DNA of 7,357 bases, from positions 1 to 7,357 of the forward strand of contig CAMEQX010000062.1 in NCBI GenBank assembly GCA_945933905.1. Direction: 5' to 3'. The DNA comes from an uncultured Clostridia bacterium (GTDB lineage: Bacteria > Bacillota > Clostridia > Oscillospirales > Ruminococcaceae). Positions 1-5,214 of the stretch are shown here, piece by piece. How positions within the stretch are numbered: the first letter of the stretch is position 1; each line of letters opens with the position of its first letter. A program made the position numbers and the translations under genes. Below the pieces are notes generated by a model, which was not told the origin of the DNA, made no database searches, and worked only from the letters and a program-made list of their open reading frames with translations.

Positions 1-583
1 CGCCGATTGTCGCCCAAACCGTAAAAAACCGACTGCTCAACGTCTCAACCGCCTTGCAGAAACCTACTCCCGCCTGATAAAACTGCGCGGAGCTATACCC
101 CTTATACGCATTGTAATTCGGCACTCCCACGGAAGTCGCCTTGAAATCATCAAATCCCTTGTAAATCCTCGGGAATATATTGTTCTCGATAAGCGACTTG
201 CTGAATTTCCCGACAGCCACGCCGCTTGTCGATATTTCATCGGTAACATACGAATACTCGGGCTTGTCGTAAGTGTTCACCATCAGCAGCACAATCGAAT
301 CCGAACCGTATCCGAAATGTTCATCGGAATAATAATCCGAATAAATCTCGTCCGACATTCCGTTCAAATCCGCGGTTATGCAAAAACCGATATTCAGCTT
401 GGTTTTGTCTGCGGTTTCCTGCATAATCTGCCGAAGCGAATTTTCCTCCATTTCCGTCAGACAGTTATCCAAATCATCGAGCGCAACCGAATATTTCCCC
501 TCGGCGCACGCGGTTATTGTCAGCGAAAAAAACGCCGTCAAAGCAACAATTATCGCGGGGAACAGCTTTTTGATTTTTTTCAT
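1..583 (-). CDS. TPM-domain secreted or lipoprotein-like membrane protein (partial, C-terminus off the left edge)
   Basis: 194 codons are visible and the frame is still open at the window edge. The start is an ATG with an AAGGAGGGG ribosome binding site (590-598) six bases away. Residues 1-26 form a signal peptide: a KKIKK positive start, a hydrophobic core, then ITAC, which fits a lipobox with Cys26; ACA followed by E could instead be a signal peptidase I site. Residues about 33-120 (DDLDN, then LNIGFCITADL, then a GYGSDSIVLLMV strand and a SYVTDE turn) match the TPM fold, a membrane-associated domain found in YgcG-like proteins and in the photosystem II repair factor TLP18.3. The last visible residues (SRFFTVWATIG) look like the beginning of a C-terminal membrane helix, as in many TPM proteins. 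The start lies 13 bases after the stop of the zinc-ribbon gene, so the two are probably one transcript. The family is fairly clear from pattern; the exact function is unknown. Confidence 0.8.
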   Translation of the reverse strand, partial: MKKIKKLFPAIIVALTAFFSLTITACAEGKYSVALDDLDNCLTEMEENSLRQIMQETADKTKLNIGFCITADLNGMSDEIYSDYYSDEHFGYGSDSIVLLMVNTYDKPEYSYVTDEISTSGVAVGKFSKSLIENNIFPRIYKGFDDFKATSVGVPNYNAYKGYSSAQFYQAGVGFCKAVETLSSRFFTVWATIG

Positions 584-596
584 CACATTCCCCTCC

Positions 597-1694
597 TTAT
601 TCGCCGAAAAACAGGCTCAAAATCACAAACGCGATTATCAGCACCGCAAGGAAAACTCCCGCCCCGAATAAAAACAGCTTTTTCTTGCTCACGGGGAGCT
701 CGCCGAAGGTTGTTCCCGTCTGTCCGTTTACAGCAAAGCCATAGTCCTTGCCCTTGTAGGTATAGTTCAAAAACCACACCGGCAAAAGCGCGTAGGCGTA
801 CTCCTGACTGCGATATTTGATGTTTGTGCTCACATTCTCAAGCGCGTTGTAAACCGAAGCCAGCCGCATAAGCTCGCCGTTTGCCGCCGTCTGAATTCTC
901 TCGTCAATTCTTTGAGCAGCCTCTTCTTTCGTCACGTCATACTTTTCCGCGGCGCAGCCCGACAGATAGGACATATTAAACGGTTTCACGCCGTTATAAA
1001 CGAACGGCTCGATGCTCTCCATCAGCGCGTCGTCAATTCTCTTTGAACCGTCGCACGGCACTCTCACAAACGAAAACTCCGCCTCACGCTCAACGTGATA
1101 AAGCTTTGTGTGCGTGTAACGAACGTCGCCCGTGCGCCAAGTGCGGATAGTTTTTCCCGTTGCCGTGAGATTTGCGTCAACAAGACCGCTTTTCAGCCAG
1201 TAAGGCACATAAAGCGCGGAGATATTTTTAATCTGTGCCTCGCTCTTAAAGCCGCGCGGGAGCAGGAATTTGCCCTTTGTATAAGCGAAAAATTTCTCCT
1301 GAGCAACCTCGCGGGTTGTCGCAAACGGTATAATCAAATCGGGCTTGTACTCGCCGGAAAGCCGTCCCGAGAGGATAACGGGCGTGTGGCAGAAGTGACA
1401 GCGCGTTGAAGCGGTAAGGCTGTCGCAGATAACGCCCGCGCCGCAGTTTGGACAGCTGTAAAGCGCGCTTTGTCCCGTAAAATCCTCGGTTTCCTGCTGC
1501 TCGGCGGTGAGCTCGGGCTCAACCGACTCCTCAAGATTAACCGCGTCGTCGCGCGACTCGAAAAGCGCCTTGATTTGCGCTTCCGAAAAGGTGCTGTCGC
1601 AGTAAAAGCACTTGAATTTTCCCGTTGCGTTGTCGAATTCCAGCGCCGCGTTGCAGTTCGGGCACTGATACGACAGAGTATGTACCTTTTCCAT
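597..1694 (-). CDS. TFIIB-like zinc-ribbon protein with C-terminal membrane anchor
   Basis: 365 residues. Two zinc ribbons are visible: C11-x2-C14 with C29-x2-C32, and C81-x2-C84 with C99-x2-C102. An acidic linker (about 45-72) separates them. A conserved-looking mixed domain follows (about 115-330; motifs LIIPF, LYVPYW, LLPVWFLNYTYKGK), then KKK and one transmembrane helix (about 340-363) ending in FFGE. This architecture is that of clostridial proteins annotated only as TFIIB-type zinc-ribbon-containing; the ribbons are likely cytoplasmic and structural, or protein- or nucleic-acid-binding. I chose the ATG at 1694 because GAAAGGA lies six bases upstream; an in-frame ATG two codons earlier sits directly on that site, and an open frame to 1769 has no ribosome binding site. 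The TPM gene follows after 13 bases, and pairing of these two families suggests a shared membrane role (inference). No enzymatic motif is seen. Confidence 0.85.
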   Translation of the reverse strand: MEKVHTLSYQCPNCNAALEFDNATGKFKCFYCDSTFSEAQIKALFESRDDAVNLEESVEPELTAEQQETEDFTGQSALYSCPNCGAGVICDSLTASTRCHFCHTPVILSGRLSGEYKPDLIIPFATTREVAQEKFFAYTKGKFLLPRGFKSEAQIKNISALYVPYWLKSGLVDANLTATGKTIRTWRTGDVRYTHTKLYHVEREAEFSFVRVPCDGSKRIDDALMESIEPFVYNGVKPFNMSYLSGCAAEKYDVTKEEAAQRIDERIQTAANGELMRLASVYNALENVSTNIKYRSQEYAYALLPVWFLNYTYKGKDYGFAVNGQTGTTFGELPVSKKKLFLFGAGVFLAVLIIAFVILSLFFGE

Positions 1695-1700
1695 TTTCAT

Positions 1701-1707
1701 TCCTTTC
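1701..1707 (-). promoter_or_regulatory. Ribosome binding site deciding the zinc-ribbon protein start
   Basis: GAAAGGA on the minus strand lies six bases from the ATG at 1694 and immediately abuts another ATG at 1700. Normal spacing favours the downstream ATG, giving the N-terminus MEKVHTL. Confidence 0.7.
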
Positions 1708-1711
1708 TCCG

Positions 1712-1726
1712 GCAGCTTGAAGCTGC
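1712..1726 (-). other. Perfect short inverted repeat in the sir2/zinc-ribbon gap
   Basis: GCAGCTTGAAGCTGC is a perfect inverted repeat of 7-base arms around a single G, able to form a small stem with a four- or five-base loop. It sits in the 76-base gap between the sir2 stop and the zinc-ribbon start, just upstream of the ribosome binding site. On the minus strand it is followed by CGGAGAAAGG and not by a T tract, so it is not a normal intrinsic terminator for sir2. It could be an operator or an mRNA processing or stability element; it may also be chance. Confidence 0.45.
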
Positions 1727-1770
1727 ACCCTATTTTTCTGTTCTCCAACCAAAATCCGCGCAAAGCCACG

Positions 1771-2472
1771 TCAATTCAACTCGCCGAGCACCTTTCCTAT
1801 GCTGTCGAAAATGACAAGCTCTGCGTTTTTGACATTGATTTCGCTCTTGTTGATGACCACAAGATGCTTGCCGTTGAAGTCGCGCAAAAACAGCGCCGCG
1901 GGATACACCATAAGCGAAGTGCCGCCGACAATCAGCGTGTCCGCCGCCGAAATCTCCCTAACCGCTTTTTCCATATCCTCGGCTTTGAGGGACTCCTCGT
2001 ACAGCACGACATCGGGCTTGATTATCCCGCCGCACTCGCACCTCGGCACGCCGTCCGCTTCGATAACCTTGGAAAGCGGATAGGACTTTTTGCATTTCAT
2101 ACAGTAATTTCTATGAATGCTCCCGTGAAGCTCGACTACGTTTTTGCTTCCCGCAAGCTGATGAAGACCGTCAATATTCTGTGTGATAACCGCCGACAAA
2201 ATCCCGCGCTGCTCCCATTCGGCAAGCTTTTTGTGCGCGGCATTCGGCTTCGCTTCCGGAAAAACCATTCTGTCGCGGTAAAATCTGAAAAATTCTCCCG
2301 TATTCCGACCAAAAAAGCTATGCGAAACTATCGTTTCGGGCGGGAATTTGTACTTTTGATTGTAAAGCCCGTCGGCGCTTCGGAAATCGGGAATTCCGCT
2401 CTCCGTGGAAACGCCCGCTCCCCCGAAAAACACAATCCGCTTGCTGTCGTCGATAATTTCCTGCAAAGTCAT
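1771..2472 (-). CDS. Sir2-family NAD-dependent protein deacylase
   Basis: 233 residues, a complete small bacterial sirtuin. It removes acyl groups from lysine side chains using NAD+, giving nicotinamide and O-acyl-ADP-ribose, in the cytoplasm. The NAD-binding motif GAGVSTESGIPDFRS is at residues 18-32, TQNIDGLH at 97-104, the catalytic His of ELHGS is His116, and GGTSLMVYPA (173-182) and VIN (196-198) complete the Rossmann fold. The zinc site is C124-M-K-C127 with C145-E-C147, the second pair being C-x-C, not C-x2-C, followed by GGIIKPDVVLYEE. Tyr65-x-x-Arg68 sits where Sirt5/CobB carry their Tyr/Arg acyl-carboxylate pair. I chose the ATG at 2472 because GGAGGG (2479-2484) is six bases away; an upstream in-frame ATG at 2490 lacks a site. 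The gene lies between the 51-bp array and the zinc-ribbon gene. Family certainty is very high; acyl preference is unknown. Confidence 0.95.
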   Translation of the reverse strand: MTLQEIIDDSKRIVFFGGAGVSTESGIPDFRSADGLYNQKYKFPPETIVSHSFFGRNTGEFFRFYRDRMVFPEAKPNAAHKKLAEWEQRGILSAVITQNIDGLHQLAGSKNVVELHGSIHRNYCMKCKKSYPLSKVIEADGVPRCECGGIIKPDVVLYEESLKAEDMEKAVREISAADTLIVGGTSLMVYPAALFLRDFNGKHLVVINKSEINVKNAELVIFDSIGKVLGELN

Positions 2473-2478
2473 AACGTT

Positions 2479-2484
2479 CCCTCC
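2479..2484 (-). promoter_or_regulatory. Ribosome binding site deciding the sir2 start
   Basis: GGAGGG on the minus strand, six bases from the ATG at 2472. It lies downstream of the alternative ATG at 2490, which therefore is probably not used. The site is outside the 51-bp repeat array. Confidence 0.75.
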
Positions 2485-2494
2485 GTTCATACAA

Positions 2495-2993
2495 TCCCGC
2501 GAAGCCGCTCCCTGAGCCGTTTCGCAAACTCCACTCTCGCGAAATCCCCGCGAAGCCGCTCCCCGAGCCGAGCCGCGACATTCACTCCTGCGAAATCCCC
2601 GCGAGGCCGCTCCCCGAGCCGAGTCGCGACATTCACTCCCGCGAAGTCCCCGCGAAGCCGCTCCCCGAGCCGTTTCGCGAACTTCACTCTCTCAAAATCC
2701 CTGCAAAGCCGCTCCCCGAGCCGTTTCGCGAACTTCACTCCCGCGAAATCCCCGCGAAGCCGCTCCCCGAGCCGAGCCGCGTGCTTTACTCTCGCGAAAT
2801 CCCCGCGAAGCCGCTCCCTGAGCCGAGCCGCGACATTCACTCCCGCGAAATCCCCGCGAAGCCGCTCTCCAAGCCGAGCCGCGTGCTTCACTCTCGTGAA
2901 ATCCCCGCGAAGCCGCTCCCCGAGCCGAGCCGCGTGCTTCGCTCTCGCTAAATCCCCGCAAAGCCGCTCCCTGAGCCGTTTTGCGACCGCTGC
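2495..2993. repeat. Ten-copy 51-bp GC-rich tandem repeat array
   Basis: Units begin (plus strand, tcccc/gcgaagccgctcc) at 2495, 2545, 2596, 2647, 2698, 2749, 2800, 2851, 2902 and 2953. Every step is 51 bases except the first unit, which is 50 through loss of one C. The last unit (2953 on) decays over its final 15 or so bases into the ABC stop codon. Units differ mainly in one block of about 12 bases just after ccgag, which comes in three versions (containing gacattcac, gaacttcac or gtgcttcac). The array fills almost the entire 521-base space between the sir2 and ABC genes. Because 51 is a multiple of three, several frames are open across it. The minus-strand frame continuous with the ABC gene reads ten copies of a 17-residue unit like KHAARLGERLRGDFAGV. 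Arg codons there are mostly CGG, unlike the mainly CGC of the real genes, so I treat the array as noncoding unless shown otherwise. No promoter, terminator or convincing start codon is seen inside. Confidence 0.93.
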
Positions 2994-3656
2994 TCACACA
3001 ATTTTCCCATCGGAAATTCGCACGAGCCGCTGCGCTTGTTTGGCGGTTTTTTCGTTGTGGGTAATCATCACAATGGTTTTGCCCGCGCGGTTTAGTTCAC
3101 CGAGAATTCCAAGAATTTCCTCGCCCGAAGCGCTGTCGAGATTTCCGCAAGGCTCGTCTGCGAGAATAATCTCGGGGCTCGCCGCAATCGCCCGCGCAAT
3201 CGCAACCCGCTGCTGCTGACCGCCCGAAAGCTCGCTCGGACGATGAAGCGCCCTGTCCGAAAGCCGCACGCTTTCAAGTGCCGCAAGCGCCCTCTCCTCG
3301 CGCTGAGATTTCGGAATTCTGCGGTAAGCAAGCGCAAGCTCCACGTTTTCAAGCGCAGAAAGCCCCGCTATCAGATTGAAGCTCTGAAAAATAAACCCGA
3401 TTTTCCTGCTTCGGATTTCGGAAAGCTGCCTGTCGGAAAGCGCGGAAGTGTCCTCGCCGTCAAGAAAACAGCTCCCCGAGGTTGCGCTGTCAAGGCACCC
3501 GAGAATGTTCATCAGCGTAGATTTCCCCGAGCCCGAGCTCCCCACAACCGTAACATATTCGCCGTCCGCAATGTCAAGCGAAACGCCGTCCAGCGCCCCC
3601 ACCTCAACTCCGCCCACCTTGTAAATTTTCCTCAAATCAACCGCTTTTAGCGCCAC
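2994..3656 (-). CDS. ABC transporter ATPase, MacB/LolD (FtsX-permease-partner) type
   Basis: 220 residues, the normal length for this subfamily, with all motifs intact: Walker A GSSGSGKST (39-47), Q-loop Gln91 in FQSFNL, signature LSGGQQQR (143-150), Walker B IILADE (163-168), D-loop GNLDS (171-175) and H-loop His200 in MITHN. It would hydrolyse ATP at the inner face of the membrane to drive an FtsX-like permease used for export of lipids, lipoproteins, peptides or drugs. The start is GTG at 3656, with GGGGGAA (3662-3668) five bases upstream, and the first residues MALKAVDLRKIYK are typical. It ends normally in SDGKIV and TGA. No permease gene is next to it: upstream is a glycosyltransferase-like gene 54 bases away, and downstream is the 51-bp array and then sir2. 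The substrate cannot be told. Confidence 0.94.
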   Translation of the reverse strand: MALKAVDLRKIYKVGGVEVGALDGVSLDIADGEYVTVVGSSGSGKSTLMNILGCLDSATSGSCFLDGEDTSALSDRQLSEIRSRKIGFIFQSFNLIAGLSALENVELALAYRRIPKSQREERALAALESVRLSDRALHRPSELSGGQQQRVAIARAIAASPEIILADEPCGNLDSASGEEILGILGELNRAGKTIVMITHNEKTAKQAQRLVRISDGKIV

Positions 3657-3666
3657 AAAAATTCCC

Positions 3667-3695
3667 CCAAAACAAGTTTTTCTGTCTTATTTTGG
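3667..3695 (-). other. mRNA hairpin abutting the ABC gene ribosome binding site
   Basis: On the minus strand, CCAAAATAAG and CTTGTTTTGG pair over 10 bp (one U-G wobble) around a nine-base loop. On the plus strand the same position is a C-A mismatch, so the RNA fold favours the minus transcript. The 3' arm uses the first two Gs of the GGGGGAA ribosome binding site of the ABC gene, and two more U-G pairs could cover further Gs. A T run lies before the stem, with only GGGAATTTTTG after it, so terminator activity would be weak. It could tune translation of the ABC gene or be an mRNA processing or stability element. Confidence 0.45.
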
Positions 3696-3710
3696 AAAAA
3701 AAATGCGCGA

Positions 3711-4538
3711 TTATTCAAAGCAAGCCGCCTCAATCTTCTCGATAATATAAGAATATTCGGGGAATTCGCGGATTATCCTTGACTTGCACTTTTCAACAAA
3801 ATCCGCGCGCAAAGCGGGATTGTCGCGCATCACTTGCTTCGCGCCCCACAGGTGCGTGAAATCGCTCTGCGGGAAGTGCAGGCTGTCCTTGTCAAGCAGG
3901 GTTTTCACGGGAGTTTCCGTGAAGTCCGCGCACATCGCAAGCATTCTTTGCTCCGCGAAAACCATATATTTCAGATAGTCGTCGCAGTCAACCGCGGATT
4001 TCATAAACGCAATCGCCTGAGATGTGTAAAAGTTCTTGAAATCGTTGTCGGAAACGTAAAGAAACGCGGTGTTAAGCGGCAAAACCGTTTCGCTGAAATC
4101 GGGCAAAACGTGGTTTTTCACCGCGAAAAAGTCAAGCGGCGGGTAGATATCATCGGAGATTTCCTCGCGGTGCGCGGCGATAATTTCGCTGCCGAATTCG
4201 AGCGTTCTCCACACGATAAAATCCGTGTCAATCATCACGCACGGCGCGTTCATCTCACGCAGTGCAAGCAGCTTCCCGCCAGCCCAGAACATCGCAGGAT
4301 TTATCCCCTCGAGGTCGTCGGAGACGTTAACCTTGACCTCGTTCCAGAGCGGCAGAAAGTCGATTTTTTCATAATAATCCGCAAAAACGCTGTCGCAGCA
4401 CATCGTGATTTTCCCGTTAAATTTTCTCCAAGCAAGCGCAGAAAGTGCCGTGCAGTACAGGTCGAAATCCTCAACGCGAACCTCGGTTTTGCCCTTTGTT
4501 TTCGCGGGCTCAAAGGAAGAAAGGTGAAAAGCGTCCAT
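3711..4538 (-). CDS. Glycosyltransferase-like protein with a DxD motif (DUF6734-like)
   Basis: 275 residues, no signal peptide or membrane segment. The central IDTDFIVW (103-110) after a hydrophobic strand is the DxD pattern by which GT-A-fold glycosyltransferases bind the metal and nucleotide sugar. Around it are KLLALREMNAPCVMID (strand plus helix), LNTAFLYVSD (155-164), FAEQRMLAM (194-202) and DFTHLWGAKQ (226-235), a layout I associate with the uncharacterised family DUF6734; this assignment is from memory and less sure than the DxD reading. No donor or acceptor can be named. The start ATG at 4538 overlaps the preceding stop as TGATG and has only a weak GGAT upstream, so translation probably depends on coupling to the two-transmembrane gene. 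The ABC gene follows after 54 bases. Confidence 0.72.
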   Translation of the reverse strand: MDAFHLSSFEPAKTKGKTEVRVEDFDLYCTALSALAWRKFNGKITMCCDSVFADYYEKIDFLPLWNEVKVNVSDDLEGINPAMFWAGGKLLALREMNAPCVMIDTDFIVWRTLEFGSEIIAAHREEISDDIYPPLDFFAVKNHVLPDFSETVLPLNTAFLYVSDNDFKNFYTSQAIAFMKSAVDCDDYLKYMVFAEQRMLAMCADFTETPVKTLLDKDSLHFPQSDFTHLWGAKQVMRDNPALRADFVEKCKSRIIREFPEYSYIIEKIEAACFE

Positions 4539-5197
4539 CAGTATCCGCGCTTTGCTTTAATCAGGCTCACAACAAAGAATGCAACGCCGCCAAGCCCAAG
4601 CACCGTCATAACCGCGCCGATGATAATTCCAACCGTGGAATTGTCCTCTTTCCAACTTCTGATGACATAGGGGGTGTAAAGTTGCTGTGCTTCGCTCTCG
4701 CTGATGTCAAACTGATAAGCGATGTATTCTTTGAAGAAATCGACATATTCGCCCTTGAGTTTTTGCACTTTTCCGACAAAATGAATTGTGGTTTTCGGAA
4801 TTGTTCCGTTCATATAGTACTCGTTCGATTCATCGGACATTTTGTTCAGCGTGGAGATTTCGCTTTTGTTTCTCGTGCAAATCGCGACAAACATCGGCAA
4901 ATCCTGTGAAAACGAATATTCCATCGGGAGTGCGAAATAACGGTCGGTTGTTTTTTCGTTATGTTTTACTCCGAGCGTTGACTCGTATTCCTCTGTATAG
5001 GCAAACTCACTCCACATCTCGTAGATATCTCCCTCGACAAACATTCCCTCGCGCAATTCGTCCGCGGTTACGGTTTCGAGATTGACGCGCGGCGCGTTGT
5101 ACTCCGCCTTCTGCTTAATCGACGTCACAAGGAAAATTATGCCGCCGACAAAAAGAGCCAAAACGATAATTGCAATTCTGATTGTCTTAAGTTTCAT
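4538..5197 (-). CDS. Uncharacterised membrane protein with two transmembrane helices and an extracytoplasmic domain
   Basis: 219 residues. Two hydrophobic helices, about 6-27 and 189-213, flank a polar domain of about 160 residues. The short ends carry basic residues (KLKTIR; KAKRGY), so by the positive-inside rule both ends are cytoplasmic and the domain faces outside. Recognisable points in the domain are LREGMFVEGDIYEMW (48-62), a YFALPM strand (87-92) followed by DLPMFVAICT (99-108), and TIHFVGKVQKL (137-147), suggesting a beta-rich fold. I do not recognise a named family or a catalytic motif. The ribosome binding site GAGAGG (5204-5209) is six bases from the ATG. The gene begins 17 bases after the pentapeptide-like gene and overlaps the glycosyltransferase-like gene by one base (TGATG), so the three are probably one operon with an envelope-related role (inference). 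Confidence 0.82.
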   Translation of the reverse strand: MKLKTIRIAIIVLALFVGGIIFLVTSIKQKAEYNAPRVNLETVTADELREGMFVEGDIYEMWSEFAYTEEYESTLGVKHNEKTTDRYFALPMEYSFSQDLPMFVAICTRNKSEISTLNKMSDESNEYYMNGTIPKTTIHFVGKVQKLKGEYVDFFKEYIAYQFDISESEAQQLYTPYVIRSWKEDNSTVGIIIGAVMTVLGLGGVAFFVVSLIKAKRGY

Positions 5198-5214
5198 AAA
5201 TTACCTCTCAAATG

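Noticed and set aside
317..820. 167-codon plus-strand open frame spanning the TPM/zinc-ribbon junction
   Set aside because: It overlaps two minus-strand genes with a clear ribosome binding site and signal peptide between them, and its product looks like no protein.
2495..2993. CRISPR array
   Set aside because: Units are contiguous 51-bp direct repeats without unique spacers between conserved repeats, repeats differ from each other, and there are no cas genes.
2692..2997. 101-codon minus-strand frame starting GTG with a GTGA overlap on the ABC stop
   Set aside because: The coupling looks tempting, but there is no ribosome binding site of its own. The frame is broken by TGA in the unit at 2698, and its product is only Ala/Arg/Gly/Ser repeat sequence. 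The overlap is probably accidental.
1717..3219. 500-codon open frame on the plus strand across sir2, the array and part of the ABC gene
   Set aside because: It is antisense to two genes with complete catalytic motifs. Its Ser/Arg/Pro-rich part comes only from the 51-bp repeat, which keeps frames open because 51 is divisible by three. No recognisable domain is seen.
3657..3710. Intrinsic terminator between the glycosyltransferase-like and ABC genes
   Set aside because: The stem is AT-rich, and the T run that follows it in transcription is short and interrupted by GGGAA. The long T run lies before the stem. Better read as an mRNA hairpin.
3834..4670. 278-codon plus-strand open frame opposite the glycosyltransferase-like gene
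   Set aside because: Shadow of codon bias on the opposite strand. It lacks a ribosome binding site, and its sequence is rich in Arg and His without domain features.
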